Shown here: in pieces, positions 45,854 to 56,540 of the stretch
Position numbering within the stretch: position 1 is the stretch's first letter
Layout: the number at the start of each line of letters is the position of its first letter
Source: Morinoia aosen
Taxonomy: Eukaryota; Arthropoda; Malacostraca; Amphipoda; Talitridae
Assembly (NCBI GenBank): GCA_030386875.1
Contig: CM059575.1
Location: 40,206,859 to 40,270,858, forward strand
DNA: 64,000 nucleotides
Direction of reading: 5' to 3'
Notes under the pieces: model-generated
What the model was told of the DNA's origin: nothing
The model's input: only the letters and a program-made list of their open reading frames with translations
Database searches by the model: none
Translations under genes and position numbers: made by a program

Positions 45854-46282
45854 TTATATTTGCATAGCTATGACTGAATTATGAGAACGATGTAATTTTT
45901 GTATATGTATCGCTGATACTGATTTGCTAAATTTTACCTCGCTCAGCAAGTATTTTATGAAAAGTGAGGTAAATCCAAGCCGTTCATCGAGGTATTGAAG
46001 CTCACAGCTGAGAGAAGAGGGGTTGCCCTTTAATGCTGGAGGATAGAGGCGAGGAACTGGGAGGCTTGGGGTTGGCCGCGAACAATGACATGCAATTTTG
46101 CATTTTGCATTTTGTACGACTAGGTCACAGTCTCTGACACGAGTCGTGATTTTTTTTCTTTTTTTGGCCGAGAGTTTCTTCCTATTTGAGGGACGTTTTA
46201 ATTTTTCAACAGAATGAGATCTGGTACAAAATGTGATATGATGATATTGAGGGACAGCACAATTTTTAAATTTTAGTTTCAT
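45854..46282 (-). other. Upstream open frame in family C 5' region
   Basis: 142 codons in the same frame as ORF1 and separated from it by one TAA, six bases before the ORF1 ATG. Lys/Arg-rich start, no recognised domain. It may be an N-terminal extension cut by a nonsense mutation, a separate small ORF, or chance. Confidence 0.35.
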
Positions 46283-46789
46283 TGATTATAAAGAAAGCGT
46301 ATCTTAGTATTCAGCCTCATCTTCAGTCTTTTCCTTCGTTCGGATGGGCTTCCTTTCACTGCGGTAATTTTGCAGGAAATTTTGCAGGATCAAGAAACAC
46401 ATCGTCAGTAGGATGACTAACGCTTTTAGTGAGAACATATTTGAATTACAAATTCAAGGTTAGGTGCACTTTTTATAGTATTTTCCCTGGTGATTGTAAA
46501 TGTTTTTCAACTTCTCGTTCACCCGTTGTTCTTACTGGTAGCTCACTTCAAACTTTCTGTGTATTCAAACTATTCGGTGTCAGTAGTGAAACGGAGGTAC
46601 GAAACACAATAATTCTTTCGTGCACATTTGCCGTCTCGGCCACGTAGGAAGTGAACAAAAACTTAACTGAGAGGTTTGACATTACCAAAAATTGATCATA
46701 AACAAACGTAATTTCTTTGGTAGCTTGAAGCGGAAAAGTCCAGGTTTTGCTATGCTCTGAAACGGTTAGAGGACGGGAGGCAGGTGTAC

Positions 46790-47129
46790 GGGAAAGGGGG
46801 GGGGGGGGAGGGTGCGGGCGCGGTGAGGGGAGACTGAGGGAACAAGGATACTTCACACTTCACTCAGGCCTATCGTTCGAGACCAAGCTGAGCACACCAT
46901 TTCACACCCCTTGCCAGCACTGCTTCGTTGGCTTTTCATTTAAAGTGCACTGATTTAAGCAGAAATAAGACAAAAGTTATTTTTTCCTTTTCGTTGTTCC
47001 ACAGGTAGCAAACACATTCACTGATAGTATAATTTTTATGCATGGCTAGGTTATTTCCCCCTTGCAATTTCAACAATTACCGCACCATTTCCCCGCACGT
47101 CCGACCGCGACCGAGTCCGACCGACCGAG
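46790..47129 (-). promoter_or_regulatory. Family C 5' end, GC-rich
   Basis: The outermost 5' segment holds a run of twelve G (46,797-46,808 on the plus strand) and a GACCGA-type repeat (CCGACCGCGACCGAGTCCGACCGACCGAG at the boundary). It is the expected site of an internal LINE promoter, but no specific core element was identified. Confidence 0.35.
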
Positions 47130-47137
47130 TCAATAAA

Positions 47138-47280
47138 TACTCAGTGAAAAGCTTACGGATAAAATCCGTATCGGGAGGATCGTTATGCAGGATCTCCTCA
47201 ATCTGCTGCCTTTTCTTCGTGACCGACGCTAGTTTGGCTGCCGGTACAGCTTCATGAGGTGGCGTGTGAGACACAGGCAT
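47138..47280 (-). pseudogene. BEL/Pao gag N-terminus (separated 5' piece)
   Basis: Starts MPVSHTPPHEAVPAAKLASV and reads through RRQ-type helices (KKRQQIEEILHND, FIRKLFTEYLL), where the nested LINE cuts in at 47,129. The next gag residues (KVEALYEACN) are at 37,630. Together they form the amino-terminal region of the capsid precursor. The ATG is about 80 bases inside the 5' LTR edge. Confidence 0.8.
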
Positions 47281-47362
47281 GATTTACCAGCAAGAGCGTT
47301 GCTTGCGAATCACAGGAAGAGCGCGGCACCCAGCACCTTTTGTGCTGTTATTAATTCGAAAC

Positions 47363-47793
47363 CGTAATGAACTTCGTGGTTCTTTGGGTGCGCATAGGGA
47401 ATTCAAAAACGCGTAGGCTTATCCAAACGGTTTCTGTTACAATATGATACAAACAAACTTAATATCTAGCTCTAAAACACTGTTAATTGCACTTTAATTT
47501 CACGATTCACATATTATGCCTTTTAATACACTAAATACACACAAGCAACGAAAACACTAAAACCTATTATGTACAAAAAACGAATTTAGGGATTATTGCA
47601 CGGTATAAAATAGTTTATGACGCAATAACAGAATATATTAAAACCTTACCGAATTATTAGCCCCTTTCGGCATACTCTTCCGTGTATAGACCGCAAATGA
47701 AAAGCCTAAGCCCACACGGACTTCGACTTGCAATAGACCAAGATGAAGCTCAAACTAAATGTACCTATCGCACACGCATGAGCTTCGCTAACA
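47363..47793 (-). repeat. BEL/Pao 5' LTR
   Basis: 431 bp, 98.6% identical to the LTR at 31,241. The inner end reads CGTAATGAAC against TGTAAAGAAC in the partner, so the inner CA terminus (minus strand) has mutated to CG. It would contain the promoter and polyadenylation region. Confidence 0.95.
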
Positions 47794-48119
47794 TCAGGTT
47801 ATAGTCAAGAAGCAACAACTCTTCAGCATTATACGGACATGTGTACGTGGGATAAAATGGAGTAACATTGTGGCCGGATATCACATCTGAGTGGAGAATA
47901 TTCACAAAATTGGCACATATAGGAAGATTAGGCCTTGATCCAAAATGATAATTTTAATTACAGAAATTTAGAGTTTTTTCCGATTTGAAAGTTTAGTGCT
48001 AGTGTGCGCTGAACGCACGGAAAGAAAATAAAAAGACTAAATGCAATGCTTAAATTACCCCTTTCCCCCCAGCTCAGCCGAAAATCGATTGAAAACATCT
48101 TCGAGAATGATTTTGAAAT

Positions 48120-48948
48120 ATAACATTGACGACGAGGATTTAGGTAGAACCACTGGGACGAGACTAGGACGTTACTAGCGAGAGATAACTCAGAATTGGC
48201 TTAGAAAACCTTAGGTTGCACAGACTAGCGTTTAAGATGCCGACGGTAGGATCGGTGGGGGAATTTAATCCAATTGATGACGAATTCTGGGATTACGAAG
48301 CACGTCTAGAATGTTACTTTATCATAAACAAAGTAAGAAAAAGTAAGAGAGCCCCCACGTTAATCGCACTAGAGGGTCCAAATATTTGTAAGCTAATTAG
48401 GGATTTGGTATCTCCCAAAAAGACCTTGTAGGCCACGTATGAGGAGATAGTAGAGGCGTTGAGTGGGCGTTTTAGGCCAAGACGTAATTATATCTTAGAG
48501 CGTTTCCGGTTTCATTAGCGGAACCAGAAACAAGGGGAAAGCATTGCTAATTTTGGGGTGGGCTTAAGGCACTTGCCAATACTTGAAAATGTCAAAAAAG
48601 ATGTACTAGAAAAAAAATGCTGGATAGGTTTGTGCTCGGCATAGCCAGTAGTGAAATCCAAGGTATTTTGCTGAATGAAGCAGGGCTAACATAGAAAAAA
48701 GCAATAGATCTGGCCACAGCCAAAGAAACCACACTGAGAGAAGCTGTGGTGTTGAGACAACCAAATGCTATTTTGAAGGTGACAGGTCAGACCAAAATGC
48801 AGCAAGTTGCTGAATTTTTTGGCAAGACTCAGACCCAAGCTAGCCCCAAATCAGCATACAGCGGCTGTGGTAATCTGCACTGGCGTAGAGATTGCCGCTA
48901 TAAGGACAGTGTTTGTCATAGTCAGGGCTGTGACATTATGCAATTATA
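48120..48948 (+). pseudogene. Ty3/gypsy-like gag, decayed
   Basis: Starts MPTVGSVGEFNPIDDEFWDY at 48,237, followed in frame by ALEGPNICKLIRDLVSPKK, a TAG (48,429), EEIVEALSGRFRPRRNYILE, another TAG, and QGESIANFGVGLRHLP. After a frameshift the end has TLREAVVLRQPNA and a zinc-knuckle-like CGNLHWRRDCRYKDSVC. This is the capsid/nucleocapsid region of a Ty3/gypsy-type element. Leader-like sequence (GACGACGAGGATTTAGG) lies at 48,129. No protease or polymerase follows, because a hAT element and other repeats occupy the next segment. Clearly dead. Confidence 0.8.
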
Positions 48949-48956
48949 AATATGCC

Positions 48957-50486
48957 CAGTGTTGGGAAGTTGCGCCGCAACAAGTTGCGGCCGCAATTGC
49001 GATCGCAACTTTTTCTGTTGCGGTTGCGCCGCAACAATTTTTGGAAAGTTGCGAATCTGTTGCGATCGCAACAATTTTCGACGTGTCAGGCCGCAACTCG
49101 CAACCGCAACATCACGATAGTAATTTAATTTTTAAAATAACTTCAATAACGTTCATGCGAGTTTCATACTCGTTTGAAACTAAACCGTACAGGGTACAAC
49201 CCATGTGGCAACTGTTTATTATTAGCATTACGCGATACAGTGATACGCATACACTTTGCTTCCAGTGTATAAGTATATTTAATGTAACTCATTATATAAA
49301 ATATGTTATTAGGAATGATGCGGGTTTTAAGTGTAAAATTACTTTTTGTACGGCAAATCTACATTCCTAGATGTTGCGATTTGCCAATGTACTTCACAAC
49401 GACGATTTTATCTTGGCGTCCTCTCTGCATCCACATTTCAAGCTAAAATGGGTAAACGATGTACAGAGAGTGAAGGTAATAACAAAAAAAAAACAATCAC
49501 CCATCTTAATGACAGATCGGAAAATGGTATTTCAGCTGAAGGGAGCAGTGCCGAGGACGTAGATGACGAAGATGACTTCTCAACGTGATAATGATATCGG
49601 ATGATATGGAAAAAACGAAGAAAAGTTCGTTGAAACAAGTCAATGATTGGCTGAAACAGGCAATAATCAACAGAACTAGCCACCCTGATGTTCACTAAGC
49701 GATGCTTCCTTCAAGTGAATTAGTCGCATCGTTCATCCAATTTAACACGCCAATACCATCGAGTGCTGCGGTTGAACGACTGCTCTCCTTAGGCAAAGAA
49801 ATTTTGAGACACCGACGTGCTTGGCTTTCAGACAAACATTTTGAAATGTTAACATTTTTGAAAGGCAACGTCGGTCGTCATTACAGTGCACTGATATGGT
49901 CACATTGAGATCATGAACCAGTATTAAATCATAACAGAGGAACAACAAAAAGCAGAGGAATATCATATATTACAGGAGCATATGCATGGTTTTTCTTCAT
50001 GCGTCATAAAGGGTGTACAAATGTTCTGCACTTTTCTGTTTTCTAATTGTTTTGCTATATATACGGAACTCCTATGAAACTATAGCTACTAGCTAGGTAA
50101 CTTTTCAACCTTATTATTATTAAAAAATAGAATTCATTTCATTTCTCATGCTATATTTACAAATGAAACGATTCTTCCAGTATTTTGATATTTCATTGAA
50201 TTCTAGTCCACACATTTACTCGATCTATTAATTTTTTTAGTAAAAAAATGCACTATTTTGAATATCTTATTATTATTTTTATTCATAGCAATATGTATGT
50301 ATAATAAATTGAATATTAGTTGATTAAAATTATATTTAATAATTAAAAAGTTGCGATTGCAAGTTGCGGTGGCGATCGCAACTTTGTTTTTTTTCAAAGT
50401 TGCTGTTGCGGTTGCGTCGCAACTTTTTTGTCGTGTTGCGGTTGCGCTTGCGCCGCAACATTTTAAAAGTTGCCGGCCCAACACTG
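48957..50486 (+). mobile_element. hAT DNA transposon, internally degenerate
   Basis: Ends CAGTGTTGGG...CCCAACACTG with an exact 8-bp target duplication AATATGCC (48,949-48,956 and 50,487-50,494), diagnostic of hAT. Both subterminal regions are packed with TTGCGGTTGCGCCGCAAC-type motifs in both orientations (48,970-49,115 and 50,347-50,470). Only transposase scraps remain inside, so it would depend on enzyme from elsewhere. Confidence 0.93.
49371..49908 (+). pseudogene. hAT transposase C-terminal remnant
   Basis: The piece FANVLHNDDFILASSLHPHFKLKWV (here split) starts near 49,371, and the hAT dimerisation region FNTPIPSSAAVERLLSLGKE followed by LSDKHFEMLTFLKGN lies at 49,735-49,875. The second is the most conserved hAT signature. 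The regions are in different frames with a stop between, and the catalytic and zinc-finger parts are missing. Confidence 0.85.
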
Positions 50487-50494
50487 AATATGCC

Positions 50495-50970
50495 TTATGT
50501 TCAGCTGTAAATATGCATTATATGCACTTATGTTATGCAAATATGCATTTATTATTATGCAAATATGCATTTATTATAATGCACATTCACATGTTTTTTT
50601 AATTTTTAAACATATTTTAAGTGAATTCCTTAAATTTATTAGATGTAAAGGAAAAACTTAGCATTCGTCTGCTCTATTGGCTTTAACTATGCGCTGTATA
50701 GATCACTAGATTTTACTAGTTTACCTATAAACTCTCAACTGTATTGAGGAATTAGGGAGAGATAGAGGACTCAAGGGAAACAAAATTACTACTAAATGTA
50801 ACAAGTAATAACATATATATAAACAAAACAAAACTTGTAAATAAATACATGTAAATAAGACCCGTTAACAGTAAAATCATATGAAAATGTAGTTACAATC
50901 TTATTATAGCTCGTTTAATGTTGGTAATAGAAGGTAGGTTAAGTAACATTAACAATGAGTATAATGTCAT
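50495..50970. other. AT-rich spacer with ATGCAAATATGCAT repeats
   Basis: A few units of TTATGCAAATATGCATTTATTA at 50,527-50,590, otherwise no feature. The hAT element above inserted in the left edge of this repeat, since AATATGC-type sequence lies on both sides. Confidence 0.5.
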
Positions 50971-52532
50971 CTACTTTACGAGTTACATTTGACTACCACA
51001 TGGTGCTTCAAATTCTCAAAGGTGAAACTTCTCCTATTGTCAGCTAAAACAGTTTTATAAACAGAAAAGACTCTCTGAACTTCACAAGATACAACTGGTG
51101 CATACGTATAGCAAATCATATGCCACAGGGGGTCAGGTCATTTAGAAAATCATCCGGTGCAGTAATAGATGGATCGCCCTTCAATACTGAATTAATATAT
51201 TATCTATGGGAATTAGCGCTCCCAGGGGAACCATATGAGGGTCCGAGCTAAAGGTTAGGTAGGCTTCCTTTTTGGTGTAATAAAATAGGTTTTTGTTTTG
51301 TTACGGACCATCTTTTTTCGGTTCACTGCTGTCCTGTTTTTCAGCACCTACTACTTTCTTCTTCAACTTTTTTCTTGTTTCATGAACTTCTTCCTAGCTT
51401 ACTGTTTCCGTGCACCTTGTGCATAGATTCCGCGTTCCCTCAACTCCAAACTAAACGGTGCCTTCCTCTTTCCTCTCTTAGAATATCTTTGTCGTGGTTA
51501 AGGGAGGCTAAAACTTTCTTATATAATAATAATAATTGAATTAATATATTTCAATGAGGCAAAGCCAGTATTCTTCTCCATTACATTGTCAAGTTTATTT
51601 TGAAATTGTTTGCCATATGATGTTTTCTGGGATTCTTTAACATTGTCAATAATATCAATCGCAGAAGAAAATGGAAGGCCTGTAGCCTCCAACTGTTTTA
51701 TTGACTTGGGCAATATCGAGAATGATGCAGAGATGAAACTTAATGTGGTTGGTGTTTCTAAATGCTGAAGCAGAGCATTAGAGTTTTCAATACTTTGAGC
51801 TTGGCTGCTGTCAAACGGAGATATCACTTCACAGATATTTTCGAAGTTAGTTGCCAAATATGTCGCTGCTTCAATCCATGTGCCCCATCTGGTCACGACA
51901 GGAGAAGGAGGAAGCGGTGTACTGGGGCAAAAGTCTCTAAATGTTTCAATTCTGTTGGGTGACCACTAACTACACGAATACATTCTTAACCGATGAAATT
52001 AGAGCATTTATGTTTGGCTAATTAAAGCGAACTAGCTCAAAACCCTATGTAATGCATGTGCTAAACACGGCATGTGTATCATTTTATGAAACGTAACTTA
52101 ATGTGCATTTAATAGCTAAGCTTTCTTCACATAAAAAGCAGCATCAGTAGTAACTATCAGAACGTTGATATAATTTACTTGCTGCGGCCAAATGCATCGC
52201 AAGGTATCGTGGAAGAATACAGAAATTGTAGAATGGTTCACTCTGTCTAAGATCTGTACATTAGCCAAGTAACATTTACAACGTTCTTCGTCAACTACCA
52301 GTGCGCCAAATACGAAGCAGACAACGTGTCGTTGGTCTATATCTGTGGTTTCATCTATAGATACCCATACTTTCTGTCCTTCTGCCTTCTTTCTTAACGC
52401 TTTCATTTTATCATCATACACGCGCTGCACATAATACTTTCGGATGGTTGACTGGTCTGGGATGACCTTCCCTGTGTAGTTTTTCAAAAACTCCTTGAGT
52501 ATTACATTGCAAAGTAGATAATTTCTTAAGTG
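50960..52532 (-). pseudogene. hAT-like transposase (CGGBP1-associated type), split by family A copy 8
   Basis: Pieces in order on the minus strand: LRNYLLCNVILKEFLKNYTG and IPDQSTIRKYYVQRVYDDKM (52,525-52,410), WVSIDETTDIDQRHVVCFVF (about 52,380-52,310), a degraded HPTRIETFRDF-type stretch near 51,950, TRWGTWIEAATYLATNFENI (51,893) through SILPKSIKQLEATGLPFSSA. The family A insertion (51,202-51,536) follows, and then a frame with YAPVVSCEVQRVFSVYKTVL and NRRSFTFENLKHHVVVKC (about 51,110-50,985). These are the central and C-terminal parts of a hAT-type transposase often annotated as CGGBP1-like. Multiple frameshifts plus the insertion make it inactive. A tRNA-derived SINE abuts its N-terminal side. 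Confidence 0.8.
51202..51536 (+). mobile_element. Family A short retroposon, copy 8 (inside hAT pseudogene)
   Basis: Truncated 5' end at ATCTATGGGAATTAGCGCTCC, with the TTTTTTCGGTTCACTGCTGTCC core near 51,309 and a TATAATAATAATAA tail. Exact 14-bp duplication TGAATTAATATATT at 51,188-51,201 and 51,537-51,550. Confidence 0.88.
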
Positions 52533-52800
52533 TGCTCGCGGTGGCACAGCGGTTAAGGGATCGGACTTGTATGTTGGAGTCGCGGGTTCGTATCCCGGCG
52601 CTGGCGCTACGATTTTCCCCGTTGGGTAAGTATAAGGGAAAGCTCAAGCACAATACCCCACTCGACCCAGGTGTCGGAAATGGGTACCGGCTTTACGGGG
52701 GAACCGTCATGGTGTCCAATATACAGGGTTAGTTATAAGATAAGATCATTTGTATCAGGCTTGATTGGAAATAAAGCATCCCAAAGATGCCGATGTTTGT
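52531..52800 (+). mobile_element. tRNA-derived SINE
   Basis: A tRNA-like head with box A TGGCACAGCGG at 52,542-52,552 and box B GGTTCGTATCC at 52,585-52,595 (CGCGGGTTCGTATCCCGGCG forms a T-arm-like hairpin). It is followed by a unique body through AATACCCCACTCGACCC and GGAACCGTCATGGTGTCC, ending near AAAGATGCCGATGTTTGTTTTTG. Transcribed by RNA polymerase III if active. It sits between the hAT pseudogene and the 3' end of a family B LINE. Confidence 0.75.
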
Positions 52801-52805
52801 TTTTG

Positions 52806-55330
52806 TTTAAGTCTAATACAATGATCAAATTTGAGTATAGCTACCAGTGGGCCCGAATAAGTTCAACGACTTCTAGGGCACACTTCTAGGGCACTAACGA
52901 CTAAGCGCTATTCTAAGGTGTACAATAATGTTTAACCTAGTTCACCTAACCTAGTTACGCATTAGACTGATCAAGGGATTAGTTAACTCGATATGTGATG
53001 CTAAATTTTACAAAATAGTTTATATGGGTTAGATGTTAACAGTATATTCTAGACACGATTTAGAACAGACTGAAGATCAACGACATTAACCATGGCAAAT
53101 AACCCTATTAGGATAAGTCATGTAGGGGAAAAGATATGACTTGGTTATCTCACATGACTAATATTCCGATAGGAAATGAAATTAAACACTTATTTTGAAT
53201 ACTTTATAAGAATTACTTTCACGGTTATCCACAGAGATTGAGTTCCAAGTTTTAGTTCCAACGAAGAAGATGCTGTGCTGTGACCGAGCTTTTGAATAAT
53301 AAGGAAGCACGAAGTTATTTCTATTACGGGTTAAATGCTCGTGTTGACCAGTTTGTGCAGTTAATGATTGTTTGAGGTTTTGTTGCCATCATTGCTCAGT
53401 GTTTTATACACGAAATTACATATAGAAAGTTTATAGAGATCTGTAAGTTAAGGTACTTGTAAACTTTTAAATGAATCATTTGTGTGAGCATTATAGTCTA
53501 GCTTTTTTATCGCACTAATGGCTATTTTTGGCAGCGTAAAAAGTATATTGCTTTTATTTTTATCAGTTCCGTCCCATGCTTCTATTCCGTGTTGTAAGTA
53601 TGAAGAAATGAGATTTCGGTAAAGTATTTGCAACGCTTCTTCAGCCAGGAAATTTTTCACTTTATGGAGGATTCCGTCGAATTTTGATAACTTAATACTA
53701 ATACTCGTATGAGCGATGTGCTCTTTGAAGGTCAGATGCTTATCTATTATGATGCCCAGGAAGTTAGATGAGTTAGTTTCTCCGATTTCACCTGCGTCAA
53801 TTTTAATGCGTGGAAGAGATATATTTTTATCGTATGAGAATGTGACACATTTTGTTTTATTGATATTGAGGCTTATTTTATTAGCTTTCAGTCACAATGA
53901 AACCTTTTGGAGTCCGTTATTTATACTCTCCGCTATTAGAGCGGGATTTTGGTTTGGAAGAACCGTAGAAAGCGAGCTGTCATCGCCAAAAAGTATGAAT
54001 TTGAAAAATGATGTAGATTTAATAATATCATTGATAAAGATCAGAAATAGGAGAGAACCAAGAACACACCCTTGACGGGCTCCACAGCTAATTGTCTGTA
54101 GGTCGAATTCTGCATCGTCAATGACTACGTATTGTTTCCGATTTGTTAGGTATGATCTGAACCAATCATGAGCAACTCCTCGAATGCCATAACGGTGGAG
54201 TTTTGAGAGTAATATGCCATTGTCCACACAATCGAATGCTTTTCGAAAATCAAAAAAATCGAAGAAAATAAACTTTCCTTCATCTAGTATATTAGAATAA
54301 AGGTATTGTAAATGATTTAGTATAGAATGTGTAGTTAATTTTTAGAGCGAAAACCCAATTGTTCATCATAGAGAAATGATTTCTGTTCGAAATAAGAGTA
54401 CACTTTTTTATACACAATTTTTTCGGATATTTTGCTGAAAATAGGTAGCTCAGAGATGGGTCTATAATTGTTCACGCAGGTTTTTTCACCAGCTTTAAAA
54501 ATAGGGGTTACTCTGGTAACTTTGACGGAGTTCGGGAAAGTGCCTAGGAAGAGAGATTGGTTAATAATATTGGATATGAGCGGGGCTATAATATCAGCAA
54601 TAACTTTAAGTACTTAAGTTGAAAACGTTTATATAATCCCCAAGCTTTATTTTTCTGGTTGTTTATGCATGCAATTACATCGGAAGAGTTAGTAGGCGTA
54701 AAGAAAAAGGAGCTGTGTTCACAAACATGATCCACATATTCCAAGTAATCAGTAGGTTCACATGCAATACCATCAGCTATATTTTTCTTACGTTTACGAA
54801 GAAATTGTTAAAAAGATTAGCAATATGTTTCTTCTCGTGGTAGTTTACATTATTTTGAACAATGGACTCAATCTTCTTCTCATCGGCAAAATTCTGTTTA
54901 CAGCAAAAATTAAGCAGTTGCCAAGTTTTTAATTTCAGTTTTGAATTGAGTAAATTTGCGCGAAAAGTAGTTTTTCGATGTCCTTATTTGATTTGTCACA
55001 TAGTTCCTGAATCTGTTATACATTTCTTTAGACATTCACCCTTCGCAAAGAAGGGCTATGTACACTTGCAGTTTCTTTATATTTATGTCAATGTTTTCAG
55101 TAATCCAGGGCTTTCGTCTAGTTTTCGGAGTAATTGTGCGATTTGTATTTGTATTTGACAACAATGATTGTATATCTTGGCTCGCCCGCGGATTGGCTAT
55201 CTTCGCTTCGCTAGTCAGTAACGGGTGGCAACGGGCACAAAAAAAGTGGATGTACTCTTTCGTTTTTATTTCAGCACCGCTGACGCCGTAAAAAGGAATG
55301 GGGGACGGTATTTCCGTTTCCAAATAAGTC
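52806..55330 (-). pseudogene. Family B LINE, copy 1 (reverse transcriptase part, decayed)
   Basis: The 3' end at about 52,806 (minus-strand ATTAGACTTAAACAAAAAC) matches the copy at 62,857. Readable pieces: a linker with TPKTRRKPWITENIDINIKK (about 55,170); reverse transcriptase MDNGILLSKLHRYGIRGVAH (54,227), GARQGCVLGSLLFLIFINDI and FKFILFGDDSS near 54,000; and the C-terminal part LQHGIEAWDGTDKNKSNILF near 53,590. CR1/L2-like style. The active site reads FGDD rather than FADD, and several stops are present, so the enzyme is dead. The end of the coding part is near 53,170. Confidence 0.8.
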
Positions 55331-56540
55331 TTCTATTTTCAACCTACAACATAGATAATGAGACTACCTCATTTTTTTGCTCTACCTGTGGGGGACACGA
55401 CATCGATTAAGTCTCTGATGCAGAGGCAACGCTACAGCAGAACGGCAAACTATCATTTCCACTAAATTTCACAGGCAAGCACGACGGCTTATTCAGCCGT
55501 AGGACAGTCATGGCTTAAAATTAATATACATGAATAGCAATTGGACATAAGCATTCAATGTCAAATAATTAACTCCTTGATCAGTCTAGTGCTAACTAGG
55601 TTAAAAGAGTCGCATTTAGAATAACATTAAGGGGAATGAATGCCTCAGGATTTGCTGAGCTCATTTGGGGCTCACAGGTAGCCACACTTCAATTTGACCA
55701 TTGTACTAGATTCAAGAAAACATCCTGCTTCTATCACTCGTCACATAAGCTGTTTGAACTACTTAGTTTAAATGGCAAGATGAACTGTCACCGGACAACA
55801 AGCACATGGATGCTGGTATGACCTAGGCGCTCTATGGTCACAGCAAAAAAAAAAAACTTCTACGGAAAGATTTCTAATCTTCCTTTCAATTCGCTTTAGC
55901 TCTAGGCTTTCACACGTGCTGACTGACGCAATTTGTTCAGCCAAGCTCACGGGTGAGGAGCCAACACTGAGTATACTGTATACATTCAGAAATCTTCTTG
56001 GCAAATAGAGGTAAACTAATTTTAATCTGAGCCTAGTACAATCAATAAGCATAAGCTATTAGTGCTAACCAGCTATTTACTTCTCATAAAGCATCACTTT
56101 AGCAGCATACTAGCCGGGAGGAACACCAGGAAATTCGCTAACGCTAGCCTGACTCGATATAGACGGTTCGCCGGTTGCCGGAGGCATCCTTGAATGCTCT
56201 AGGGACCGGCTGTTCACCACTATCAAACACACAAAGACACAGACGCAAAAAGAAAACAAGTGTGTCTAATTGAGAACACAAGAATCGAAGATTAGTAATT
56301 TTTTCTAACACATAATCACGCTAAGATGCTACGATCTTAAGATTATCCTGGGAGAACGTTTGCACTCGATTACTTCAGACAACAAATAACGCCTCATCAG
56401 TCTCGCGGACTGATGCGGAAGGTCCGCAGTGATGTTGCCACAAGGAGTTTGAAAAATTCGCGTCTTGTAAGACGCGACATTGTATGTGGTCGTTATAGTT
56501 TCAGTCAAGTTTAATAGTGTTTCATCAACGTTCGTTGCGT
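55331..56540. other. Unassigned 1.2-kb segment between LINE pieces
   Basis: No clear feature. A minus-strand frame at 56,052-55,768 has some protein-like composition (SLAEQIASVSTCESLELKRI) but no family match. It separates endonuclease and polymerase parts that may belong to one LINE, so it could be another nested insertion whose ends I cannot define. Confidence 0.3.

Larger units (their letters stand above)
37633..47129 (-). mobile_element. Family C LINE, copy 2 (near full length, CR1/L2-like)
   Basis: Inserted in the BEL gag: TCAATAAA occurs at 37,625-37,632 and at 47,130-47,137, and gag reads through if the insert and one copy are removed. About 9.5 kb. 5' region 45,860-47,129; ORF1 45,847-44,240; ORF2 with OTU-like, endonuclease and reverse transcriptase parts 44,256-40,497; then a 2.8-kb 3' region made of three diverged tandem units of about 0.65 kb and a 26-bp minisatellite. 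The 3' terminus on the minus strand is GGAAATAAACGG followed by a T/G-rich run (TTTTGTTTGTTTTTTTTTG), not poly(A). Confidence 0.9.
31241..47793 (-). mobile_element. BEL/Pao LTR retrotransposon, interrupted by a nested LINE
   Basis: The two 431-bp LTRs (31,241-31,671 and 47,363-47,793) differ at 6 positions, about 1.4%, indicating a fairly recent insertion. TCAGG is duplicated at 31,236-31,240 and 47,794-47,798. Removing the nested LINE (37,633-47,129 plus one 8-bp TCAATAAA repeat) leaves about 7 kb, normal for this superfamily. Gene order on the minus strand is gag with zinc knuckles, protease, reverse transcriptase, RNase H, integrase. No envelope gene is seen. The coding part has two stops and one frameshift in pol besides the insertion, so this copy is inactive. 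Confidence 0.95.
23318..48119 (-). mobile_element. Family C LINE, copy 1 (3' end only, split into three pieces by nested elements)
   Basis: Piece 1 is 23,318-23,900 (3' terminus and 26-bp minisatellite). Piece 2 is 30,593-31,240, matching 39,171-39,800 of the full copy. Piece 3 is 47,794-48,119, matching 39,800-40,130. The breaks between pieces fall exactly on the target duplications of the I-clade and BEL elements, so the three were once one 5'-truncated LINE tail of about 1.55 kb. After 48,119 similarity stops and a gypsy fragment begins. No coding sequence belongs to this copy. Confidence 0.85.

Noticed and set aside
31241..47793. Possibility that the BEL element is an endogenous virus with an envelope gene
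   Set aside because: No open frame with signal peptide and membrane anchor lies between integrase and the 3' LTR; only a short non-coding stretch is present.
50527..50590. ATGCAAAT octamers as a regulatory cluster
   Set aside because: They are part of a short AT-rich tandem repeat and there is no gene nearby to regulate.
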